In this document: in pieces, positions 1-6,283 of the stretch
Layout of the letters: the number at the start of each line of letters is the position of its first letter
Numbering within the stretch: the first letter of the stretch is position 1
Assembly: GCA_007121115.1 (NCBI GenBank)
Contig: SKMI01000189.1
Span: forward strand, 1 to 6,283
Reading direction: 5' to 3'
DNA from: Paracoccaceae bacterium
GTDB lineage: Bacteria > Pseudomonadota > Alphaproteobacteria > Rhodobacterales > Rhodobacteraceae
Length of the DNA stretch: 6,283 nt
Notes under the pieces: generated by a model
The model's input: the letters and a program-made list of their open reading frames with translations, nothing else
What the model was told of the DNA's origin: nothing
Databases searched by the model: none
Position numbers and translations under genes: made by a program

Positions 1-1
1 G

Positions 2-3000
2 CCATCGCCGGGCACGCTGACCGCCTTTCGCCACGCCAACGGTGCCCCGGCCGACCTGATCGAACATCTGCCCTTTCCGCTTGGCAATGACGTGGTCCAG
101 ATGGTGGCCGTGCTGAGCAATGCGGGGACCATGCCAGTCGCCGCGGGCGCGGCGACCGACGGCTTCGAGGCCCTGCATGGCGCCGACACGTCGGCGAATA
201 CCGGCACCGAAACCGTGCCGGTGGTGCGCACCGACTGGCTGCAACTGGGCGAGCCGCTGTTCGTGGTCCTGCAGGACCCGCTGCTCAGCCAGGATCCCAC
301 CCGCCGTGACCGGCTGAGCGTCACCGTGTCCGACCCGGTCACCGGCGACCGCGAGCCGCTGGAACTGATCGAAACCGGGATCGACACAGGCATCTTCACC
401 GGCGTGATCGCGACCACCGTGAGCCCGGCCCGGCACGGTGACGGCCGACTGGCCTCGGCCCCCGGTGCCGAGGTGACGGTGCGCCACGCCGACCCGTTCG
501 GCGCCGCGCGCGACCTGCAGACGGCGGTGGTGATGCGCGCCACCGGCACCCGCGGGCGGGTGTTCGACAGCGCAACCGGCGTGCCGCTCAATGGCGTGAC
601 CGTCAGCCTGATCGACGCCGCCACCGGCCAGCCCGCCGCCGTGTTCTGCGAGCAGACCGGCGCCAGCATGCCCGCCACCGTCTTCACCGGTGGCACAATC
701 ACCGACTCCGAGGGTCGCCAGCGCCAGCTTGGCCCGGGCGAGTTCGCCTTTCCCGGGGCGCTGCCGGGCACGTATCGCTTCGTCGTGGCGCCGGTCGATG
801 GCTACGCGCTGCCCTCGCAGCATGATGACGCGGCACTGGCGGCGCTGCCCGGCGGGCCCCACGCCCTTGCCCCGGGGTCGCGGCTGGAGCCGTTTTCCAT
901 CGCCGCCATGGGGGAGTACCGCATCGACATCCCCGCCGACCGGCTGGGTGCCGAGGCGACCGCCAGTCTGACCCGCGAAGGCAGCACCAACCGCGCCGGC
1001 CACGGGGATTTCGTCGACTTCACAGTGCGGTTTTCGCCCGGTCAGGCCGATGTGGTCACCCTGACCGAACATCTGCCCGAGGGGCTTGGCTTCGTCGCCG
1101 ACACAGCGCGGCTGGACGGCGCGCCGGTGAGCCCGCGCCGTGATGGCGCCGAACGGGCGCTGTTGCTCGAAAACCTTGCCGTGACCCCGGGAGGCGAGCA
1201 TGTTCTGTCCTACAGCGCGCAGGTCGCGCCCGCGGCGCGGAGCGGGTCGTCGCTGCGGTCCACCTCGACCCTGACGGGCGCCGGGCTGTCGCCCCTTTCC
1301 GACGATCACCGGCTGGTGGTCGAGGAACGCTTCGGGCGGGACCGCATGACCATCGTCGGGGAAATCGTCGCCGGTCCCTGCGGGGCGCCCGACGCCGATC
1401 GCGACCTTTCGGGCATTCGCGTGCTGCTGCAGACCGGTGATCGCGCCACCACCGACGCCGCAGGCCGCTTCACGCTCCGGGATGTGCCGCGGGCGACGCA
1501 TGTGTTGGCGCTGGACGCGGCCAGCCTGCCGCCCGGCGCGCGGGCGCAGCTTTGCACCGACAACACCCGGCGGTCCGGAAGCGCTCTTTCGCAATTCGTC
1601 ACGGCGGCGCCGGGGCTGATCGCCCGGGCACAGTTTCACATCGTCTTCGATGAGGCGGCGGAGGTTGCGCCCGACCCCGGACCGGCCAGCGCCTGGCGCG
1701 CCCCGGAGGCGCGGGACCCCGTGGCCACCTATACGGCCACGTGGCTTCATGCCCAGCCCGCGGACAGCGCGCCGCGGGTGCTCTATCCGCCACAGGGCCT
1801 GCAAGCCCAGAGCGGCGCGGTCGACCTGTTCTACCTCCGCCCCTCCGGCGCCCGGGTCGAGGTCTGGCTGAACGGCAGGCCGGTGGACCAACGGCGGCGC
1901 GACCCGTCCATCTCGAACCTGCTGGGCACCCTGCATCTGGAGCGCTGGCGCGGGCTGCGCCTGAGCGAGGGGCGCAACACGATCCGCGTGATCATGACCG
2001 ACGAAGCGGGCGAAGAGATCCTGTCCCGCACGCACGAGGTCTTCTGGATTACCGAACTCGAACTCGCCGAGGTGCTGCCGGAAAGCTCGATGCTGGAAAC
2101 CGACGGCCGCAGCCGTCCGGTGGTGGAGATGCGCCTGACCGACCGGCAGGGTCGACCGCTGCGCCCGGGGGCGACGGTTTCGGTGACCGTGGCTCCGCCC
2201 TTCGCCTTCGCCCCCGGGGCGGCCGCGCCCGGGGCGCCCGCCCATGACCGCGAGGGACTGGCGACGGTGCAGGCGCTTGTGGGGGCGGACGGCGTGATCC
2301 GGCTGGAACTTGACGCCGTGCAGGAAACCGCTACCGCCCGGTTCGAAATCGCCACCCGGTGGGGTGCGGTGCGCCGCGCTGTGCGCATCTCGGCCGCGGG
2401 CCGCCCCTGGACCGTGATCGGGCTGGCCGAAGGCGTCATCGGTCGCAGCGGCATCCGGCACGACCTGATGCCCGGCGCCCATTCGGTCGGCGATTTCGCC
2501 GCGCGCACCGCCCTGTTCGCCGAAGGACCGGTGGGCGAGGACTGGACACTCACCTTCCGGCTCGATACCGCGCGCCGCGAGGCCACCCGCGACCGTGACC
2601 GCGACTTCTACGTCTTCGGCGACAACAGCCGCCAGGACCATCTGGCCGAATCCCGTGGCCCGCTGCACATCCACCTGCGCCGCGAGGGCGAGGAGTATCT
2701 CTGGGGCGATTTCCGCACCGGGATCAACACGGACCTTGTCAGCTTCGACCGGGCGCTGACAGGGGCCCGCGCCGTCTATCGGGGCGACCGTGCAGAGCTG
2801 ACGCTGTTCGCCGCATCCACCGACCGCGAGCAGGTCGAGGACCGCCTGGTCGTGGACGGCACCATGGGACCCTATCGCCTGAGCCGCGGCAACATCCGCC
2901 CCGGCTCCGAAACGGTGCGTCTGCTGGTGGTGGCGCGCGGGGATGCCACCCGCGAGCTTGCGTCCGAACGGCTGTCGCCGGGCCGTGACTATCGCCTCGA

Positions 3001-4792
3001 CCGGCGCACCGGGCGGATGACGCTGTTGCGTCCGGTGCCAGCCTTCACCCCCGACCTGGATCGGCATGTGCTGGTCGTCACCTACGAGACCGACGAGCGT
3101 CTGCCCCGGGGCTGGGTGGCCGGCGGTCGGCTGGAGGCATCGCCGCATGATCACCTGCGCCTTGGTGCCACGGTGCTTGCCGCCAGCCAACTGGGCAGCG
3201 GCGAAGCGGCCGGGCAGCTTCTGGGCGTCGACGTCGAATACGAGGCGAGCGACGAACTGACCCTTGGCGCCGAGGTGGTGCAGACGCGCAAGCGGCTGTC
3301 CGGCGACACCGCGCATGGGACCGAGGTCGACCTGCGCGCGCACTGGGATGATGGCGTCGACACCGCTGACGCGCGGCTGCGCCATGCCCAGGGCGCCCGC
3401 GGCTTCGATGCCTCGCCCGCGCGTGGCAGCCACACGTTGGGCACGCTTGAGTTCAGCAAGCGGCTGCGGCCTGGGGCGGACGGCCCGCGCAGCGGCCTGT
3501 TCCTGGATGGCGGCTTGCGCGCCGAACGCGACCGCGCGACCGGCCTGACCCGCGCCGAAGCCGAGGCGCTGCTGGTGCGCCGCGCGGCTGGCGTGGAATG
3601 GGGCGCCGGGCTGGGATTGCGGCATCGCCGCGACGCGGGCGGGCGCAGCGACTGGGCAGTGCTTATGGGCCGCGCGGGCTGGACCAGCGAAGACGGCCGG
3701 ATAGAGATGGCCGTGGATGTCGAGGCGCCGGTCCATCGGCGCGGCACCGGCGCAGCCCAGCCCGGGCGGCTGCAGCTTTCGGCCCGCCACCGCATGACCG
3801 AGACCGCCACCGCCTTCGCCACGCTGTCCGGCGCGCATGAGGCCGACGCGCGCGAGGGCCTGTTCGCCGCGGGCGTCGAACTGGCGCCGTGGCTCGGCAC
3901 AAGCGTGACCGGCGGCGTGGCGCACGCAGGCGGGGGCGGCGGCACGGGTTTCTTCGGCGGGATCGACCAGCGTTTCGATCTTGGCGAGGGCCGCGAGATC
4001 AGCCTTGGCCTGGACGCCCAGACCGATATCGGGATCGGCACGGGTCTTGCACCCCTCGGCGCCACCGAGGGCCTGCCGTTCGAATCCAAACGCTTCGTGA
4101 CGCTGCGCGCCGGGGTGCGGCAGGACACCGAGACCTGGAGCGCCTCGGCCGAACTGCAGGGCCGCACCGACGCCGAGGGGCAGAGCATCGCGATGCGTCT
4201 GGCCGGGCACGGCGAAGTGGACGCGCACTGGACCGTCGGGGGCGAATTCTACGCGGCCGCGCGCCGCGGCGAGCGCAGGGGCCATGACCTGGACCTGCAC
4301 CTGGGCGCGGCCCACCGCGCCGGCCCCGATGACCCGCTTACCCTCGTGCAGTTGGAGATCGAGCGCAGCGAGAGCGCTGACGACACCCGCCGTACCGAGG
4401 TCTATGGCAGCGTTCATCACGCTCGCTACCTGTCCTCGGTGGAAAGCCTCACGGCGCGCTACGGCACGCGCTTTTCCCGCCACAGTGGCGGGGGAGGCCA
4501 GTCGAACCTGACCAGCCTTATCGGCGTGGAATACCGCCACGACGTGACCGAGCGGATGGATATTGGCCTGCAGGGCGCGCTGATGCACAGCACCAGCGGT
4601 GGCGATGTTGCCGCAAGCTTCGGCGTGTCGCTGGGGTTCACTGCCTTCGAAGGCGGCTGGTTCGGGCTCGGCTACAACTTCCGTGGCTTTTCCGACAGGG
4701 CTTTCAGCCAGAGCGGCGAAACCCGGCAGGGCGCCTTCCTTCAGTTCCGGCTGAAGCTGAACGGAAGCAATCTTGGCGCGGGGCGGTCGTGA
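2..4792 (+). CDS. Giant DUF11/CnaB/Ig-domain outer-membrane beta-barrel protein (5'-truncated by window)
   Basis: The frame is already open at base 2 and the first ATG (92) has no special context, so the real start lies upstream of the window. 1596 residues are visible, numbered here from base 2. Rough domain order: residues 70-178, an Ig-like repeat with the pattern QLGEPLFV...ETGIDTGIFTG; 179-316, a CnaB/SdrD-B-like or carboxypeptidase-regulatory-like domain (GRVFDSATGVPLNGVTVSL, PGTYRFVV); 320-443, a DUF11-like domain (DFVDFTVRF...LTEHLPEGLGFV); 449-550, a second CnaB/SdrD-B-like domain (TDAAGRFTLRDV, LDAASLPPG) with Cys460 and Cys518; 591-682 and 703-785, Ig/invasin-like domains; about 811-1596, alternating amphipathic strands ending in GAFLQFRLKLN, read as an outer-membrane barrel. 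The barrel half opens with YVFGDNS (870) and LWGDFRTG (about 900), then a YRLS..NIRPGSE...DYRLDRRTGRMTLL block (951-1033). It should be exported and inserted in the outer membrane. Domain names rest on pattern recognition; the function is unknown. The gene overlaps the next one by 4 nt. Confidence 0.88.
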   Translation, partial: PSPGTLTAFRHANGAPADLIEHLPFPLGNDVVQMVAVLSNAGTMPVAAGAATDGFEALHGADTSANTGTETVPVVRTDWLQLGEPLFVVLQDPLLSQDPTRRDRLSVTVSDPVTGDREPLELIETGIDTGIFTGVIATTVSPARHGDGRLASAPGAEVTVRHADPFGAARDLQTAVVMRATGTRGRVFDSATGVPLNGVTVSLIDAATGQPAAVFCEQTGASMPATVFTGGTITDSEGRQRQLGPGEFAFPGALPGTYRFVVAPVDGYALPSQHDDAALAALPGGPHALAPGSRLEPFSIAAMGEYRIDIPADRLGAEATASLTREGSTNRAGHGDFVDFTVRFSPGQADVVTLTEHLPEGLGFVADTARLDGAPVSPRRDGAERALLLENLAVTPGGEHVLSYSAQVAPAARSGSSLRSTSTLTGAGLSPLSDDHRLVVEERFGRDRMTIVGEIVAGPCGAPDADRDLSGIRVLLQTGDRATTDAAGRFTLRDVPRATHVLALDAASLPPGARAQLCTDNTRRSGSALSQFVTAAPGLIARAQFHIVFDEAAEVAPDPGPASAWRAPEARDPVATYTATWLHAQPADSAPRVLYPPQGLQAQSGAVDLFYLRPSGARVEVWLNGRPVDQRRRDPSISNLLGTLHLERWRGLRLSEGRNTIRVIMTDEAGEEILSRTHEVFWITELELAEVLPESSMLETDGRSRPVVEMRLTDRQGRPLRPGATVSVTVAPPFAFAPGAAAPGAPAHDREGLATVQALVGADGVIRLELDAVQETATARFEIATRWGAVRRAVRISAAGRPWTVIGLAEGVIGRSGIRHDLMPGAHSVGDFAARTALFAEGPVGEDWTLTFRLDTARREATRDRDRDFYVFGDNSRQDHLAESRGPLHIHLRREGEEYLWGDFRTGINTDLVSFDRALTGARAVYRGDRAELTLFAASTDREQVEDRLVVDGTMGPYRLSRGNIRPGSETVRLLVVARGDATRELASERLSPGRDYRLDRRTGRMTLLRPVPAFTPDLDRHVLVVTYETDERLPRGWVAGGRLEASPHDHLRLGATVLAASQLGSGEAAGQLLGVDVEYEASDELTLGAEVVQTRKRLSGDTAHGTEVDLRAHWDDGVDTADARLRHAQGARGFDASPARGSHTLGTLEFSKRLRPGADGPRSGLFLDGGLRAERDRATGLTRAEAEALLVRRAAGVEWGAGLGLRHRRDAGGRSDWAVLMGRAGWTSEDGRIEMAVDVEAPVHRRGTGAAQPGRLQLSARHRMTETATAFATLSGAHEADAREGLFAAGVELAPWLGTSVTGGVAHAGGGGGTGFFGGIDQRFDLGEGREISLGLDAQTDIGIGTGLAPLGATEGLPFESKRFVTLRAGVRQDTETWSASAELQGRTDAEGQSIAMRLAGHGEVDAHWTVGGEFYAAARRGERRGHDLDLHLGAAHRAGPDDPLTLVQLEIERSESADDTRRTEVYGSVHHARYLSSVESLTARYGTRFSRHSGGGGQSNLTSLIGVEYRHDVTERMDIGLQGALMHSTSGGDVAASFGVSLGFTAFEGGWFGLGYNFRGFSDRAFSQSGETRQGAFLQFRLKLNGSNLGAGRS
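4789..4792 (+). promoter_or_regulatory. GTGA stop/start overlap (translational coupling)
   Basis: The TGA stop of the large gene (4790-4792) shares bases with the GTG start of the next gene (4789-4791). Only a weak G-rich stretch (GGGGCGG) precedes the GTG, and there is no good AGGAGG at normal spacing. Re-initiation by the terminating ribosome is therefore the likely route to the second protein. The signal peptide that begins exactly at this GTG supports this start. Confidence 0.75.
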
Positions 4793-5724
4793 GGGCGGTT
4801 CTGGCACTGGCGGTGTTGCTGCTGCTGCCCGGCGTCGCCGTGGCGGACCCCGTTCTGCGCTATGTCAGCCAGATGGGCCCCTCGCTGCCGCCTGAAGCGC
4901 CGGTGCCCCCGCAACTTGCGGCGACCGACATCATCCGCGGCCCCGGGCTGGACGCGCATCAGGCCGGCGCCTTCACCGCCCGCAACTGGTCTCGGGGGAA
5001 CAGCCTTGCGGCAGCGCGGACGGACGGCGCTTGGTTCGGCTGGTCGGTTGCGGGCGAGGTCCCTTTCGATCTGGGCCCGCTGCAGCTGGGTTTGAGTCGA
5101 CACCCCAATGGACCGCAGCACATCGCCCTGCGGATGCGGGTCGACGGCGGGGCTTGGCAGACGGTGGCGCAGATCGACGGGCTCGCGCAGAACAACCTCA
5201 CCGAGATCACCGCCGATCTGTCAGCGTTCGTCGGAATCGCGTCGGTCGAGTTCCGGCTCTACGGCTGGGGGGCCCGCCGCTGGAACGGCTGGCTCCAGCT
5301 GAAAAACATCCCGGGGTCCGGGGCGGCATTCACTCTCGGGGTTTCGCCGGGCGAGCCGGGGCGGGTGGATGTGGTGAAATCCGTCCGGGTGCTCAGCCGC
5401 GACGGCACAGGCTGTGACGGTGTCGGCCCGTCAGCCGCCCCGGCAGACCCGCAGCCAGCCTTGCCCGGGGCGTGTCTCGAATACCGGATCGATCTGGCCA
5501 ACCCCGGCGGCGCCGCCATCACCGCGCTCCGGGTTGTGGATGACCTGCCCCCATTTCTGATCCACGCCGGTGCGGGACAGGAGGGTCTGGGCCCCACCGC
5601 CAACTTGCTGACCCCCGCGCCGGGAACCGACTGCGCCGTCGCACCGTGCCGGGTGGAATTGCTGGGCGGCAGGCTTGCGGCCGGCGAGACGGGTCATATC
5701 GTCATCCGAACATTGGTCCAGTAA
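4789..5724 (+). CDS. Secreted DUF11-domain protein with jelly-roll-like N-terminal region
   Basis: This 311-residue protein starts at a GTG that overlaps the preceding stop codon. Residues 1-19 (MRAVLALAVLLLLPGVAVA) form a classical Sec signal peptide with a short basic start, a Leu-rich core and an AVA cleavage site before Asp20. Residues about 33-180 look like a beta-sandwich or jelly-roll fold of the type seen in lectin-like surface domains (HIALRMRVDGGAWQTVAQI, ITADLSAFVGIASVEFRLYGW). Residues about 193-311 match the DUF11 pattern: VDVVKSV near the start, ACLEYRIDLANPGGAAITAL, VVDDLPPFL, and a final strand GHIVIRTLVQ. Four cysteines (209, 229, 282, 287) all lie in the DUF11 part and could form disulfides after export. 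The protein ends right after the last DUF11 strand, with no anchor, barrel or sorting tail. As the coupled partner of the outer-membrane gene upstream, it is plausibly an exported subunit or ligand of that protein; this is inference. Confidence 0.85.
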   Translation: MRAVLALAVLLLLPGVAVADPVLRYVSQMGPSLPPEAPVPPQLAATDIIRGPGLDAHQAGAFTARNWSRGNSLAAARTDGAWFGWSVAGEVPFDLGPLQLGLSRHPNGPQHIALRMRVDGGAWQTVAQIDGLAQNNLTEITADLSAFVGIASVEFRLYGWGARRWNGWLQLKNIPGSGAAFTLGVSPGEPGRVDVVKSVRVLSRDGTGCDGVGPSAAPADPQPALPGACLEYRIDLANPGGAAITALRVVDDLPPFLIHAGAGQEGLGPTANLLTPAPGTDCAVAPCRVELLGGRLAAGETGHIVIRTLVQ

Positions 5725-6162
5725 AGAGCTGCGCCGACGAAAGGCGTGAGTGACCGGCCTGTTGAAGCTGCACTGCGGCGCCGATGCCCCTCTGCCCGGC
5801 CATCCGTCCGGGATTTCCGCCCCAGCCGCGCCTTCCCGCCCTTCGAGTGCCTGTGCGGCACGAGCCCCAGCCCAGCGGCAAATCCCCACCGGACTCAAAC
5901 TGCACCATGTCGGACGCGAAGGCCTCGACGGTCGGCGCCGTCAGCGGGCCCGATCCTGTCCGACCCGGACGGCACCGGCGTCCTTCACGCTGGATGAGGG
6001 GGACCACTCCTCGGATGGCGCGATCCTCTTCACCATCATGCACAGCCACGCATTCGCGACATTTCCGAGGAACGTGCCGTACTCCCCGAGCTTTGCGGCG
6101 GGCAGGATCACCCCACCAAACCATGGGATCAAACACTGTTCCTGAGGTGCTTCGGAGAAGAC
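5725..6162. other. 438-nt stretch without a confident gene
   Basis: This lies between the stop of the DUF11 gene and the 3' end of the tRNA. Several frames are open because of high GC, but none shows a family motif. By hand count, GC phasing favours one frame in 6001-6120 and a different one in 5821-5940, so no single gene spans the stretch. A short inverted repeat (CCCGG 5795-5799, CCGGG 5808-5812, 8-nt loop) follows the operon but lacks a T-run, so it is at best a weak terminator candidate. The only gene-like segment is the - strand small ORF at 5941-6132. Confidence 0.6.
5941..6132 (-). CDS. Possible small hypothetical protein (63 aa, TTG start), or remnant of a gene
   Basis: On the - strand, a TTG at 6132-6130 is preceded by CAGGA with a 7-nt spacer and opens a 63-codon frame ending at TGA (5943-5941). 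The predicted sequence (IPWFGGVILPAAKLGEYG near the start, then NVANAWLCMMVKRIAPSEEW) has an ordinary protein composition with four lysines, unlike the arginine-rich shadow frames elsewhere. In 6001-6120 the bases at this frame's wobble position are 33/40 G or C, against 19/40 and 22/40 at the other two positions (hand counts). One + strand frame shares the same wobble phase, so the bias alone does not fix the strand. A GTG at 6111-6109 is an alternative start. The frame also runs upstream into the tRNA, which only makes a longer spurious ORF. It begins 30 nt past the tRNA 3' end. I do not recognise the family; it could be a decayed gene end. Confidence 0.27.
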   Translation of the reverse strand: MIPWFGGVILPAAKLGEYGTFLGNVANAWLCMMVKRIAPSEEWSPSSSVKDAGAVRVGQDRAR

Positions 6163-6238
6163 TGGTGCCGCTGAAGGGACTCGAACCCCCGACCCCATCA
6201 TTACGAATGACGTGCTCTACCAGCTGAGCTACAGCGGC
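6163..6238 (-). tRNA. tRNA-Thr (anticodon CGU)
   Basis: Read on the - strand, this folds as a complete cloverleaf of 76 nt including CCA. The acceptor stem pairs GCCGCTG with CAGCGGC. The D arm is GCTC-AGCTGGTA-GAGC. The anticodon stem is CGTCA/TGATG (one G-T pair) around the loop TTCGTAA, giving anticodon CGT (+ strand bases 6203-6205), which reads the Thr codon ACG. The variable loop is GGGTC. The T arm is GGGGG-TTCGAGT-CCCTT with two G-T wobble pairs at its base. The discriminator base A and the CCA end are encoded (6166-6163). The gene is convergent with the DUF11 operon. Confidence 0.96.
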
Positions 6239-6252
6239 ACTCTTCTCTGTCT

Positions 6253-6274
6253 TGGCCCTACTATGGCCCTACTA
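6253..6274. repeat. Perfect 11-bp tandem duplication in the tRNA-Thr 5' flank
   Basis: The unit TGGCCCTACTA occurs twice head to tail with no spacer and no mismatch (6253-6263 and 6264-6274). In the tRNA direction the unit reads TAGTAGGGCCA, and the second copy ends 14 nt before the tRNA 5' end. It therefore sits where the tRNA promoter should be. More copies may lie beyond the right edge, but the 9 bases left (6275-6283) do not continue the pattern. The role is unknown: a promoter-region duplication, a binding site or a recombinase site are all possible. Confidence 0.8.
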
Positions 6275-6283
6275 GTTCCACAA

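Noticed and set aside
1741..2247. 168-codon + strand frame inside the large gene
   Set aside because: Out-of-frame shadow with no motif; the overlapping main frame carries Ig-like domains here.
1831..2586. 251-codon - strand open frame
   Set aside because: Shadow frame with low-complexity Ser/Arg/Pro composition, fully inside the large + strand gene.
3151..4188. 345-codon - strand open frame opposite the barrel half
   Set aside because: Arg/Ser/Pro/Ala-rich shadow of a high-GC gene; the + strand frame has clear beta-strand patterning and continuous domain logic.
5795..5812. CCCGG/CCGGG hairpin after the operon as a Rho-independent terminator
   Set aside because: Only 5 bp of stem with an 8-nt loop and no T-run; such short GC hairpins are expected often in DNA of this composition.
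5702..6136. 144-codon - strand frame, possible decayed gene (FASDMVQFESGG)
   Set aside because: It overlaps the end of the DUF11 gene, has no recognisable family signature, and GC phasing does not support it along its length.
5941..6201. Full 86-codon version of the - strand frame starting at ATG 6201
   Set aside because: Its first codons (MMGSGVRVPSAAP) lie inside the tRNA; only the part from TTG 6132 is kept, as a weak candidate.
5784..6227. 147-codon + strand frame ending in LKGLEPPTPSLRMTCSTS
   Set aside because: The end is the antisense translation of the tRNA-Thr gene, a known source of false ORFs; the rest has no motif and shadow-like Arg/Pro/Ser-rich composition.
6255..6283. tRNA promoter on - strand (TTGTGG at 6283-6278, TAGGGC at 6260-6255, 17-bp spacer)
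   Set aside because: Spacing is good, but the -10 match is poor and the -35 touches the window edge, so it cannot be called with confidence.
6163..6283. tRNA-Thr as attachment site of an integrated element
   Set aside because: No integrase gene and no second copy of the tRNA 3' end are present in the window; the tandem repeat is on the 5' side, not the usual 3' side.

Overview
The window is very GC-rich, and codon third positions in the two main genes are almost all G or C. Arginine is used heavily and lysine is nearly absent. With the tRNA type, this suggests an alphaproteobacterium, most likely of the Rhodobacteraceae or a related group. That placement is inferred from composition and protein style; no taxonomic marker gene is present.

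Layout. (1) Positions 2-4792, + strand: one huge open frame, entered already open at the left edge. It encodes the C-terminal 1596 residues of a modular cell-surface protein. A string of Ig-like, CnaB/SdrD-B-like and DUF11-like domains is followed by a C-terminal half of roughly 785 residues that reads as an outer-membrane beta-barrel. (2) Positions 4789-5724, + strand: a 311-residue secreted protein with a signal peptide, a jelly-roll-like middle and a C-terminal DUF11-like domain. Its GTG start overlaps the TGA of the first gene (GTGA), so the two are almost certainly co-translated. (3) Positions 5725-6162: no confident gene, apart from a weak candidate small ORF on the - strand (5941-6132). 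(4) Positions 6163-6238, - strand: a complete tRNA-Thr with anticodon CGU and an encoded CCA. (5) Positions 6239-6283: the 5' flank of the tRNA, with an exact tandem duplication of an 11-bp unit.

How the parts may work together (inference): the two + strand genes form a coupled pair. The first product would be an outer-membrane barrel carrying a long extracytoplasmic domain string. The second would be a small exported DUF11 protein that could attach to it or be displayed with it. Their function (adhesion, surface layer, secretion) cannot be read from the sequence. No CRISPR array, transposase, integrase or other mobile-element gene is visible. The most unusual signals are the barrel-plus-DUF11 architecture, the complete lack of lysine over about 1,096 consecutive residues, the tandem repeat next to the tRNA, and the possible small ORF 3' of the tRNA.
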